Origin: Hymenobacter sp. BRD128
GTDB taxonomy: Bacteria > Bacteroidota > Bacteroidia > Cytophagales > Hymenobacteraceae
Length of the DNA: 64,000 nt
Assembly (NCBI RefSeq): GCF_013256625.1
Contig: NZ_CP053908.1
Span: forward strand, 3,844,001 to 3,908,000
Reading direction: 5' to 3'
The translations under genes were made by a program, and so were the position numbers. The notes below the pieces were generated by a model. The model saw only the letters and a list, made by a program, of their open reading frames with translations, was not told where the DNA came from and ran no database searches. Position 1 is the stretch's first letter. The number at the start of each line of letters is the position of its first letter. Below are positions 17,265-25,180 of the stretch, in pieces.

Positions 17265-17648
17265 ATGACTGAGGAAAACCTCCGCTATTCGCGGGAAGAC
17301 TTAGCTGAGTTTGACCAGATTATTCAGGATAAACTTACGGCCGCCCGTAAGGAGCTATCCTTTATCAAGGAAACCCTGACCCGCAACAACGAATCGGGCA
17401 CCGACACTACGGCCGCTTCGCTGAAGGTGCTGGAAGACGGCGCCGAAACGGCTGAGAAAGAAAGCCTGAACCAGCTGGCCTCGCGCCAGATGAAGTTCAT
17501 TCAGCAGCTCGAGAATGCGCAGCTGCGCATTAAGAACGGCACCTACGGCGTGTGCATCGGCACGGGCAAGCTCATTCCGAAGGAGCGCCTGCGGGCCGTG
17601 CCCCACACCCAGCACTCGATTGAGGCCAAGCTGGCCCGGCGCGACTAA
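17265..17648 (+). CDS. TraR/DksA-family protein lacking most zinc-finger cysteines
   Basis: The 127-residue protein has the DksA layout: an N-terminal coiled coil (about residues 10-95, rich in Glu, Lys and Leu) and a short C-terminal finger region with YGVCIGTGKLIPKERLRAVP. A canonical finger has four cysteines; only one remains here (C95 in YGVC), and the C-terminal CxxC is replaced by TQHS. Homologues with this pattern are, to my knowledge, common in Cytophagales, so it is a lineage variant rather than a decayed gene. DksA-like proteins bind the RNA polymerase secondary channel with ppGpp. In many Bacteroidota a dksA-type gene sits beside lspA, but here it is 14 kb away. Confidence 0.88.
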   Translation: MTEENLRYSREDLAEFDQIIQDKLTAARKELSFIKETLTRNNESGTDTTAASLKVLEDGAETAEKESLNQLASRQMKFIQQLENAQLRIKNGTYGVCIGTGKLIPKERLRAVPHTQHSIEAKLARRD

Positions 17649-17666
17649 GCGCTGCCACGGCCCATG

Positions 17667-17722
17667 GCCCGGACCCGTACCTGGCGCTTCGGCGGCCGGC
17701 TTGCGGGTCCGGGCTTTTTTTT
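17667..17722 (+). terminator. Intrinsic terminator after the TraR/DksA gene
   Basis: A perfect 11-bp inverted repeat (GCCCGGACCCG at 17667-17677 and its complement at 17704-17714) is followed by eight Ts. Confidence 0.85.
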
Positions 17723-17813
17723 CTACCGACTGCCACTCGGGCAGACACTAGCACGCACCAGCGCCGGCGGCGCGGGACTATAAGCCAGCATTCAGATTAA
17801 ATAATTACACCAG

Positions 17814-19784
17814 ATGGGCAAGCAACATTTTTCGGACGATAAGCCGGCGCGGCGGGGCGGGGCTAGCGGCGGCAGCGACCGCGGCGGCTATTCACCGCGG
17901 GGCGGCAACGGCGGCAGCAACTATAAAGGCAGCCGTCCCGACGGGCGCGGCGAAGGCTATTCGCCTTCGCGCCCCACGTTTGGGCAGGGCGGCGGCAACA
18001 AATTTGGCGGGCGCCCCGGTGGCAATGGTAGCAGCGCTGGCAAGCCTGGCTATGGCGAGAAGCGCAGTTTTGGCGGGGGCGACCGCCCGGAGCGCGGCGG
18101 CTTTGGCGAGAAGCGCAGCTTTGGCGGCGAGCGCACGCCGGGAGCATTTGGTGAGAAACGCTCGTTTGGCGGCGAGCGTAATGCCGGTGCTTTTGGGGAA
18201 AAGCGCAGCTTCGGGGGCGAGCGCACGCCGGGAGCTTTCGGAGAAAAACGTAGCTTTGGGGGCGACCGGGACGGCAAGCCTGGCTACGGCGAGAAGCGCA
18301 GCTTTGGCGGCGACCGAGGCAGTGCGGGCTACGGCGAGAAGCGCAGCTTTGGTGGAGGCGACCGCGATGCCCGGCCCCGCCGCTTTGAGCAGAATGCCGA
18401 AGGCGGCGAGCCCCGCAGCCGGGAAGACCGCGGCGACCGCCCGGCTTATCCGCCCAAGCCCATCTGGCAGGGCCAGCCGGTGCGCTACGAAGGCAAGCCG
18501 ACGGTGCCGCGCGGCACGGCCGGGGAGCGCAACCGCAAATTTATCAAGAAGAACCCCGATGGCACGCCCGCAGGGGGGGAAGCCACTGCGCGCCCGGCCT
18601 ACACTGGCCGCGACGAGCGTCGCTCGTTTGAGGAGGGTGGGGCTAGCCAGCGCCCCCGGCCTGCGGGTGGCCGCGACGACCGCCCGGCTCGCCGCGAGTT
18701 TACACCCCGCCCCGGTGGCGACGACCGTAGCAGCAGCTACGGCGACCGCCGGCCGGCTAGCGGCGACAGCGGCGAGCGCCGCAGCTACGGCAGCGACCGC
18801 CCCGCCGGCCGCGAGCGCACCGAAGGTGCCTTTGGCAAGCCGCGCAGCTACGGCGAGCGGCCCACCAACGCCAGCAGTAGTACCTTCCGCGAGCGCCGCG
18901 AGGCCATGCGCGCTGCCGAGAGCGGCCCGCGCTCAAGCACCGGCTACGGCCGGGCCGACAAGCCAAAATTTGGTGAGAAGCCCGGGGAGGCGCCCGACTA
19001 CAAAAACCTTAAGCACTACGAGAACGACAAGACGCGCGGCAATAAGCGCCGCCTCAATCAGGAGGATTTTGGCACGGAAGAGCTGCGCCTGAACCGCTAC
19101 ATCGCCAACGCCGGCATCTGCTCGCGCCGCGAGGCCGACTCGCTGATTGCGGCCGGCGAAATTCGCGTGAATGGCGAGGTAGTAACCGAGATGGGCTACA
19201 AAGTGCAGCCCACCGACACGGTGCAGTACGGCAAAACCAATCTCAACCGCGAGAAGCTGGTGTACGTGCTGCTGAATAAGCCCAAGGACTTCCTTACCAC
19301 CACCGACGACCCGGAGGGCCGCAAAACGGTAATGAGCCTGGTGGCCACGGCTTCGAAGGAGCGCATTTTTCCGGTGGGCCGCCTCGACCGTAATACCACG
19401 GGCCTGCTGCTCTTCACCAACGATGGTGAGGTGGCTCAGAAGCTCTCGCACCCCTCGCACAAAAACAAAAAAATCTACCAGGCCGAACTCGATAAGCCGC
19501 TCACGGCCGAGCACCTGGGCCAGATTGCGGCCGGCCTGGAACTGGAAGATGGCAAAGCCGAGGTAGATGATGTGGCCGTAGTGGCCGGCAACCCGCACTT
19601 CGTGGGCATCGAGCTGCACGTGGGCCGCAACCGCATTGTGCGCCGCATTTTCGAGCACCTCGGCTACGACGTGGTAGCCCTCGACCGCGTGCAGTATGCC
19701 GGCCTGACCAAGAAGGACCTGCCGCGCGGCAAATGGCGCTTTTTGAGCGAGCAGGAAGTTATCCGGCTGAAATATTTCCTGTAG
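17814..19784 (+). CDS. RluB/RsuA-type rRNA pseudouridine synthase with a long repetitive N-terminus
   Basis: The C-terminal 230 residues or so form an S4 RNA-binding domain (LRLNRYIANAGICSRREAD, starting near residue 424) and a pseudouridine synthase domain with the catalytic GRLDRNTTGLLL (Asp near 524). This is an rRNA large- or small-subunit modifying enzyme. The first 420 or so residues are Gly, Arg, Ser and Asp rich and probably disordered. They include seven copies of GEKRSFGG (about residues 80-180) spaced 14-17 residues apart, plus many shorter RSYG and RPA units. Such RGG-like tails bind RNA. The Bacteroidota forms often have an extension, but this one is about two thirds of the protein. 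Confidence 0.92.
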   Translation: MGKQHFSDDKPARRGGASGGSDRGGYSPRGGNGGSNYKGSRPDGRGEGYSPSRPTFGQGGGNKFGGRPGGNGSSAGKPGYGEKRSFGGGDRPERGGFGEKRSFGGERTPGAFGEKRSFGGERNAGAFGEKRSFGGERTPGAFGEKRSFGGDRDGKPGYGEKRSFGGDRGSAGYGEKRSFGGGDRDARPRRFEQNAEGGEPRSREDRGDRPAYPPKPIWQGQPVRYEGKPTVPRGTAGERNRKFIKKNPDGTPAGGEATARPAYTGRDERRSFEEGGASQRPRPAGGRDDRPARREFTPRPGGDDRSSSYGDRRPASGDSGERRSYGSDRPAGRERTEGAFGKPRSYGERPTNASSSTFRERREAMRAAESGPRSSTGYGRADKPKFGEKPGEAPDYKNLKHYENDKTRGNKRRLNQEDFGTEELRLNRYIANAGICSRREADSLIAAGEIRVNGEVVTEMGYKVQPTDTVQYGKTNLNREKLVYVLLNKPKDFLTTTDDPEGRKTVMSLVATASKERIFPVGRLDRNTTGLLLFTNDGEVAQKLSHPSHKNKKIYQAELDKPLTAEHLGQIAAGLELEDGKAEVDDVAVVAGNPHFVGIELHVGRNRIVRRIFEHLGYDVVALDRVQYAGLTKKDLPRGKWRFLSEQEVIRLKYFL

Positions 19785-19810
19785 AAAGCAAGCAGCTTCG
19801 TGCGGCGTTA

Positions 19811-19862
19811 CAATCAACAATTGTCATTGCGAGCAAAGCGAAGCAATGACAATTGTTGATTG
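19811..19862. repeat. Palindromic repeat of the GTCATTGCGAGC family
   Basis: A perfect 20-bp inverted repeat (19811-19830 and 19843-19862) surrounds a 12-nt loop GAGCAAAGCGAA. The core TCATTGCGAGC...GAAGCAATGA is a known kind of short intergenic repeat found across bacteria. It lies 18 bases before coaX and can form a very stable hairpin, so it may act as a terminator or processing site. Confidence 0.75.
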
Positions 19863-19880
19863 TGAAAAATAATTCTTTGA

Positions 19881-20639
19881 ATGACTACGCTAGCCCTTGA
19901 CCTCGGCAATACGGCGCTGAAGTACGGCGTATTCGGGCCAGCGGGCTTGGCGGAAAGCGGGGTGCTAGCCGTGCCCGCCGACCTAGCCGCGCTGTGGCAG
20001 CGCACGCGGCCGGCGCAGGCCATCCTGTCGTCGGTAACCGATGAGGCGGGCGCCCAGCCCTGGCTAGCCACCTTGGCGGCGGCCGATGGCCTGCGGCAGA
20101 TACTGCCATTCCGACCCGGCTACACGCCCGTGCCGGTGCGCAATCTCTACGCCACGCCCCACACGCTGGGCGCCGACCGGCTGGCGGCGGCTGTGGCTGC
20201 CGCTAGCCTGCGACCCGGCCGGCCCACGCTGGTGCTCGACGCGGGCACCGCCCTAAAGCTGGACCTCGTGACGGCCGACGGCACTTATCACGGCGGCAGC
20301 ATTGCGCCGGGGCTGCGCATGCGCTTGCAGGCGCTGCACACGTTTACGGGCCGGCTGCCGCTGCTGGAATTACCCGCCGTGGGCGAGGCGGTGCAACTAA
20401 TCGGCGACTCGACGGCCTCTTGCCTGCTGAGCGGCGTGCTGCGGGGCACGGCCGCCGAGGTGCGCGGGCTGGTGGCCGAGTACGAGCAAGTATACCCTGG
20501 CCTGGGGCTGCTGCTCACGGGCGGCGACGCGCCGTACCTACAAGCAGCGCTAGCCCCGCTCAGCAGCCGTATCTTTGTAGTGCCGGAACTGGTGCTGCTG
20601 GGCCTGGATAAGATTTTACGCTATAATGTTGACAACTAA
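19881..20639 (+). CDS. coaX: Type III pantothenate kinase
   Basis: CoaX phosphorylates pantothenate, the first step of coenzyme A synthesis, and is insensitive to CoA feedback. The 252-residue protein has the ASKHA-fold markers of the family: DLGNTALK at residues 7-14, GADRLAAAVAA (about 97-107), the phosphate motif DAGTALK (about 121-127) and GGSIAPGLRMR (about 137-147). Its stop overlaps the next gene's start by 14 bases, indicating translational coupling. panC, the previous pathway step, is encoded at 33.9 kb in the same window. Confidence 0.95.
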   Translation: MTTLALDLGNTALKYGVFGPAGLAESGVLAVPADLAALWQRTRPAQAILSSVTDEAGAQPWLATLAAADGLRQILPFRPGYTPVPVRNLYATPHTLGADRLAAAVAAASLRPGRPTLVLDAGTALKLDLVTADGTYHGGSIAPGLRMRLQALHTFTGRLPLLELPAVGEAVQLIGDSTASCLLSGVLRGTAAEVRGLVAEYEQVYPGLGLLLTGGDAPYLQAALAPLSSRIFVVPELVLLGLDKILRYNVDN

Positions 20640-21954
20640 AAAACTATCCGGGGCCCTGCTGACGGCCGCTGCTACTCTGCTTGCCGGCTCGGCGCTGGGG
20701 CAGGGGCTGGGCAATTCGCCGTACTCGCGCATTGGCCTGGGCGATGCTAACGGCAACTTCGGCGGGGTGCGCCAGCTGGGCATGGGCGGCACTGGCCTGG
20801 CTGCTCCTAACACCGGCAATGTCAATGAGTTAAACCCAGCTTTGCTCGTGTATGCGCCGCGCACCACCTGGGAGGCGGCCTTCACGGCGCAGGTCAAAAC
20901 GGTGCGCAACGCGGCGGCCTCCAACCGCTCGGGCACGGGCACGCTGGGCTATCTGGCCCTGGCCGTGCCGCTCAATAAGCGCTGGGGAGCCGCCATAGGC
21001 CTCAAGCCGTACAGCACAGTCGATTACCAGGCCAACACGACCGGCTCGGTCAACGGCGACCCTACCTCGCAGGCCTACCGACGCTACAACGGCTCGGGCG
21101 GGCTCTCGGAGGCATACCTGGCCACGGGTATTCACGTGCTGCGCGATTTCAACATCGGCGGCAGTGCTTCTTACTTATTCGGCACCATCACGCAGAGCAT
21201 CGCCACGGCCATTGTTGCCCCCGGCATCAGCGTCCAGCAACTGGTAGTTGATAATGAGCAGCTGCGCTATTCTGACTTTCTGTTCAAAGCTTCGGCGCAC
21301 TACCGCCACCAGTTTGGCAAGGACCTGAACCTGAACCTGGGCGCCGTCGAAACCTTCCAGGGTAGCCTGAAGGCCAATCGCCAGCGCACCACCGAGCAGC
21401 AGGATGCCAACGGGGCCCTGATTGCCGGCACTACCACCGTGCAGCTAGCCAGCGACGACGGCTACCTCACCACGCCCGCCCTTACCCAGCTCGGCCTCAG
21501 CCTCGACAATGGCCGCAACTGGAGCTTTAGCGTGGATGCCGCGCACCAGCAGTGGTCGAGGTTTCGCACGTTCAGCATCGTATCGACCTCGGCCCTGAGC
21601 GATACCTGGCGCGTATCGACCGGCGGCGAGTTTACGCCCGACCCCGGCTCGGTAGACCATTACTTCCAGCGCGTGACGTACCGCGCCGGCCTGAGCGTGG
21701 CCCAAATGCCCTACGCGCCGCTTGGCAACCGCCTCTACGACCGCGCCGTGCACTGGGGCTTTTCTTTCCCGCTGCCCACGGCCACGCCCCTGGAGTCGAC
21801 GGTTATCAGCCTGGCCTTTCTCTACGGGGTGCGGGGCAATACCGACTTTCTCTACGGCAACGGCGGCACCAGCAACGTGCAGGAGCAGTACGTGCGGATG
21901 CAGGTGGGCGCCACCCTCAGCAACCGCTGGTTTATTAAGCGCCGGCTACAGTAA
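20626..21954 (+). CDS. Outer-membrane beta-barrel protein, function unknown
   Basis: The 442-residue protein has a signal peptide (LLTAAATLLAGSALGQ, cleavage probably near residue 26). NSPYSRIGLGD and a long series of alternating hydrophobic and aromatic strands follow, as in outer-membrane porin-like barrels of Bacteroidota. The C-terminus ends in a strand-like segment with aromatic residues (NRWFIKRRLQ). It overlaps coaX by 14 bases and is followed after 2 bases by lptC, so the three form one operon. Its position next to lptC suggests an envelope role, but no function can be named. Confidence 0.8.
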   Translation: MLTTKKLSGALLTAAATLLAGSALGQGLGNSPYSRIGLGDANGNFGGVRQLGMGGTGLAAPNTGNVNELNPALLVYAPRTTWEAAFTAQVKTVRNAAASNRSGTGTLGYLALAVPLNKRWGAAIGLKPYSTVDYQANTTGSVNGDPTSQAYRRYNGSGGLSEAYLATGIHVLRDFNIGGSASYLFGTITQSIATAIVAPGISVQQLVVDNEQLRYSDFLFKASAHYRHQFGKDLNLNLGAVETFQGSLKANRQRTTEQQDANGALIAGTTTVQLASDDGYLTTPALTQLGLSLDNGRNWSFSVDAAHQQWSRFRTFSIVSTSALSDTWRVSTGGEFTPDPGSVDHYFQRVTYRAGLSVAQMPYAPLGNRLYDRAVHWGFSFPLPTATPLESTVISLAFLYGVRGNTDFLYGNGGTSNVQEQYVRMQVGATLSNRWFIKRRLQ

Positions 21955-21956
21955 TT

Positions 21957-22529
21957 ATGCGCGGACGCTCTCCGTTTGGGGCCAGCCTTGCCATCGGCGC
22001 TCTGCTGCTGGGGCTAGCCACTGCTTGCCAAAACAAAGACAAAGAGGCGCCGCGCATATTTTACAAGGGGCCCATGTTTGAAACCGAGAACGTGGTGACC
22101 TTGCTCAGCGACTCGGCCCGGCTGCACGCGCGCCTCACGGCGCCGCTCGAGCAGATTTTTGAAAACGGCGACAAGCTCTACCCCAAAAATGCCACCGTCA
22201 CGTTTTACGACAAGCCGGGCAAGCTGGTAGTTAATACCATCTTTGCCAAGTGGATTAAATTTGACAACGCCAAGCAGCTCTACATTTTGCGCGGCGCGGT
22301 GAAGGTGTCCAACGTGCCCGAGCAGCAGACGCTCAATACCGAGGAGTTGTTTTATAACCAGAATCAGCGCAAAATCTATACCGACAGCGCCATGTTTGTG
22401 CGCGTGCAAACGCCTACCGAAGTGCTCACCGGCTACGGCCTCACCGCCAACCAGGACTTTTCGCGCTACGGCATTCTGCGGCCGAAGGGCGTCTTTAGCC
22501 TGGCCGAGGCCCAGCGCCTGGGCAAGTAA
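21957..22529 (+). CDS. lptC: LPS export protein LptC
   Basis: LptC links the inner-membrane LptBFG transporter to the periplasmic LptA bridge. The 190-residue product is a lipoprotein here (LLGLATAC, lipidated Cys near residue 22), unlike the single-helix E. coli form. The beta-jellyroll region matches the family: LLSDSARLHARLTAPLE, then PKNATVTFYD and NTEELFYNQNQRKIYTD. It starts 2 bases after the outer-membrane protein gene and is co-directional with a small membrane protein and the PpiD gene. Confidence 0.9.
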   Translation: MRGRSPFGASLAIGALLLGLATACQNKDKEAPRIFYKGPMFETENVVTLLSDSARLHARLTAPLEQIFENGDKLYPKNATVTFYDKPGKLVVNTIFAKWIKFDNAKQLYILRGAVKVSNVPEQQTLNTEELFYNQNQRKIYTDSAMFVRVQTPTEVLTGYGLTANQDFSRYGILRPKGVFSLAEAQRLGK

Positions 22530-22540
22530 ATTTGATAGTC

Positions 22541-22795
22541 ATGAAATTCGACAAATCCTTGCTGCGCACGGTGCTCTTTTCGCTGGGCGTGGTGGCGTTC
22601 GTCATCGGCGTGTACCAGACCATTGTGGAGCAGGACCTGGGCCGCAATTATTGGATATTTATGATATCGCTAGCCTGCTGGCTGCCCCTCAACTACTGGC
22701 GGCAGCAGGAGGCCCGCCGCGCCAAAGAAATCGAGGTGGCCAAGCAAGTAGCCGAGCTAAACAAGCCGGCCAGAAAAAATAAGAAGCGCCGCTAG
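22541..22795 (+). CDS. Small two-helix membrane protein
   Basis: The 84-residue protein has two hydrophobic helices (about residues 8-24 and 33-52, the second LACWLPLNYW), followed by a very basic C-terminus. It has no recognised domain. The ATG at 22541 starts 11 bases after the lptC stop codon, so it is probably part of that operon. Confidence 0.7.
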   Translation: MKFDKSLLRTVLFSLGVVAFVIGVYQTIVEQDLGRNYWIFMISLACWLPLNYWRQQEARRAKEIEVAKQVAELNKPARKNKKRR

Positions 22796-22909
22796 GCTCA
22801 GCCGGGCCGCTTTGAGGCTAGCCAGCCAGCCAGCAGCTTGAAAGTTCGGGCGATTCGTGGTTATTTTGCGCCTCTTTTTGGCTCCGTGCCACGGTATTAG
22901 AATTTAGTA

Positions 22910-25039
22910 ATGGCTTTAATTAACACGATACGGGAAAAGTCGGGGGTGGCCGTGGGCGCCGTCGCCGTCGGGATGCTGCTCTTTATTGTGGGCGGCGACC
23001 TGATAGGAGGGAAGAACCGCCTTTTTGGCCGCGATGGCAACGTAGTGGGCGAGGTGAATGGCCAGAAAATCGAGCTGCCCGAGTTTACCGCCGCCCTGGA
23101 GCAAGCCAAGCAGAACTTCGCCAACCAGCAAGGGCGCCAGCCCGACGAGCAGGCCACCGGCTACCTGCGCGACCAGACCTGGAACCAGCTGCTGTATCGC
23201 CGGGCCTTTCAGCCCGAACTCGATAAATTGGGGCTAGCCGTGGGCGACGACGAGGCCGTGGACATGGTGCAGGGCGACAACCCGAACCCCGCCATCAAGC
23301 AGGCTTTCACTGACCCCAAAACGGGACAGTTTGACCGGGCCCGCCTCATCGACTACCTCAAGAACCTCGACAAGCTGCCGCCCGATGCCCAGGCCGCGTT
23401 TCACAACTTCGAAACCAGTCTGCGCGACTTCGACCGGCCGGTGAACAAGTACAACGCCCTGCTCAAAAACTCGGTGTACGTGACGTCGGCCGAGGCGAAG
23501 CTATTTGACCTGGCCCAGAACTCGAAGGCGAATTTCCGCTACCTGTTCGTGCCCTACACCAGCGTGTCGGACTCGGCCTTCAAGCCCACCGATGCCCAGC
23601 TGCAAGACTACCTCGACCGCCACAAGGCCCGCTATAAAGTAGAAGATGGCCGCAGCATCGAGTACATCGTGGTGCCCGAAACGGCCACCAAGGAAGACAG
23701 CGCCGCCCTGCGCCAGAGCGTGGCCGGGCTAGCCCAGCAGTTCCGCACCGCGCCCAACGACTCGCTGTTTGTGCGCGCCAACTCTGACCAGCCCTACAAT
23801 CACAACTACCTCTCGCCGGCCGACCTGCCCGAGCAGCTCCGCAAGCAGCTGCCGCTGAAGGTGGGAGAGGTATACGGCCCTTACGTGGAAGGCAACACCT
23901 TGGCTATCTATAAGGTAACCGGGGCCAAAGCCGGCACCAAGCCCGCCGCCCGGGCTAGCCACATTCTCATCAAGGCCGATGCCCAGATGACGCCGGAGGC
24001 CCGCGCTGCCGCCAAAAAGCAGGCCCAGGATATTCTGAATAAAATCAAGGCCGGCGCCGACTTCGCCACGATGGCCCGGCAGTTTGGTACCGATGGCACC
24101 AAGGAGCAAGGCGGCGACCTCGGCTGGTTTGAGGAAGGCCGCATGGTGCCGGCGTTCAGCAAGGCCGTGTTTGCGGCTACCAGCCCCGGCCTGCTGCCCA
24201 ACCTCGTGGAAACCAACTTCGGCTACCACATCGTGAAGGTAACGGCCCCCAAAACCAACCAGACTTACCAGGTAGCCGCCGTGGTGAAGGCCGTGCAGCC
24301 CAGCGACGCTACCCGCGAAGCCGCCTACGCCCGCGCCGAAAAGCTGCAAGCCGATGCCAGCAGCCTCGATGCTTTCCGCGCCCTGCCCACCAAAGACAAG
24401 ACCCTGCAAAAGCAGGAAGCCAAATTCGTGCCCCGCGATGCGCCAACGGTGGGCAACCTGCCCGGCTCGCGCGAGATTGTGCGCTGGGCCTTCGGCTTCA
24501 ACCCCGACGGCGGCTCGGCCACCAAAGTAGGTGACGTGCGCAAATTTGACATCGGCGACGTGCACGTGCTTGCGGCCGTAACTGATTCGCGCGACAAGGG
24601 CACGGCCACCATTGAAAGCATCCGGCCCGAGCTGACCGCTGCCGTGCGCAACGAGCTTAAGGCCAAGCAGATTATGGCCAAGCTAGCCGGCAAAACCGGC
24701 TCGCTCGATGACCTGGCTAAGGTGGCCGGCCCCGGCGCCGTGGTGCAAAACGCCGAGGGCGTAGCCCAGGCCCAGGGCACCATCCCGAGCGTGGGCTTTG
24801 AGCCCGAGGCCGTGGGCCGCGCCTTCGCCCTGAAGCCGGGCCAGAAGTCGGCGCCCATTCAGGGCGAGCAGGGCGTGCTGGTGGTAGAGGCCACCACGCT
24901 GTTCCCGGCCACGCCGAGCGACGTGAAAGTAGTGCGCCAGCAGCTAACGCAGCAGCGCCAGCAGCGCCAGGATGGTCTCATCTACGAAGCCATTAAGGGC
25001 CAGGCCAAGGTGAAAGACAACCGCTCGAAGTTCTTCTAG
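22910..25039 (+). CDS. PpiD/SurA-like periplasmic peptidyl-prolyl isomerase
   Basis: This foldase assists outer-membrane and secreted proteins. The 709-residue protein has a single N-terminal anchor (VAVGAVAVGMLLFIVGG, about residues 14-30), a SurA-type N-terminal domain with QNFANQQGR, and a parvulin (PpiC) domain at about residues 345-445 (RASHILIKAD, FATMARQFGTDG, GGDLGWFEEGRMVPAF). A second, non-parvulin C-terminal region follows. The length and layout match PpiD. It ends with a strong terminator. It lies downstream of lptC and the barrel protein, consistent with envelope assembly. Confidence 0.93.
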   Translation: MALINTIREKSGVAVGAVAVGMLLFIVGGDLIGGKNRLFGRDGNVVGEVNGQKIELPEFTAALEQAKQNFANQQGRQPDEQATGYLRDQTWNQLLYRRAFQPELDKLGLAVGDDEAVDMVQGDNPNPAIKQAFTDPKTGQFDRARLIDYLKNLDKLPPDAQAAFHNFETSLRDFDRPVNKYNALLKNSVYVTSAEAKLFDLAQNSKANFRYLFVPYTSVSDSAFKPTDAQLQDYLDRHKARYKVEDGRSIEYIVVPETATKEDSAALRQSVAGLAQQFRTAPNDSLFVRANSDQPYNHNYLSPADLPEQLRKQLPLKVGEVYGPYVEGNTLAIYKVTGAKAGTKPAARASHILIKADAQMTPEARAAAKKQAQDILNKIKAGADFATMARQFGTDGTKEQGGDLGWFEEGRMVPAFSKAVFAATSPGLLPNLVETNFGYHIVKVTAPKTNQTYQVAAVVKAVQPSDATREAAYARAEKLQADASSLDAFRALPTKDKTLQKQEAKFVPRDAPTVGNLPGSREIVRWAFGFNPDGGSATKVGDVRKFDIGDVHVLAAVTDSRDKGTATIESIRPELTAAVRNELKAKQIMAKLAGKTGSLDDLAKVAGPGAVVQNAEGVAQAQGTIPSVGFEPEAVGRAFALKPGQKSAPIQGEQGVLVVEATTLFPATPSDVKVVRQQLTQQRQQRQDGLIYEAIKGQAKVKDNRSKFF

Positions 25040-25060
25040 GACCCTAGCGCCGAAACGAGA

Positions 25061-25091
25061 AAAGGCTGCTCCTGTGGAGCAGCCTTTTTTT
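25061..25091 (+). terminator. Intrinsic terminator after the PpiD gene
   Basis: A perfect 12-bp inverted repeat (AAAGGCTGCTCC at 25061-25072 and its complement at 25076-25087) with a 3-nt loop ends in a run of seven Ts. Confidence 0.9.
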
Positions 25092-25180
25092 GTGCGTAAG
25101 TTGTGCGTAAGTGGCTGGCTGGGGTGTTGAACAAACTCGGCGCCCGGCGGCGTTGCCAGCTTGTGAAACCGGTATTTCGT

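Noticed and set aside
18050..18360. Short direct repeats that could suggest a CRISPR array
   Set aside because: They are in-frame protein-coding repeats (GEKRSFGG) with variable spacing and no spacers.
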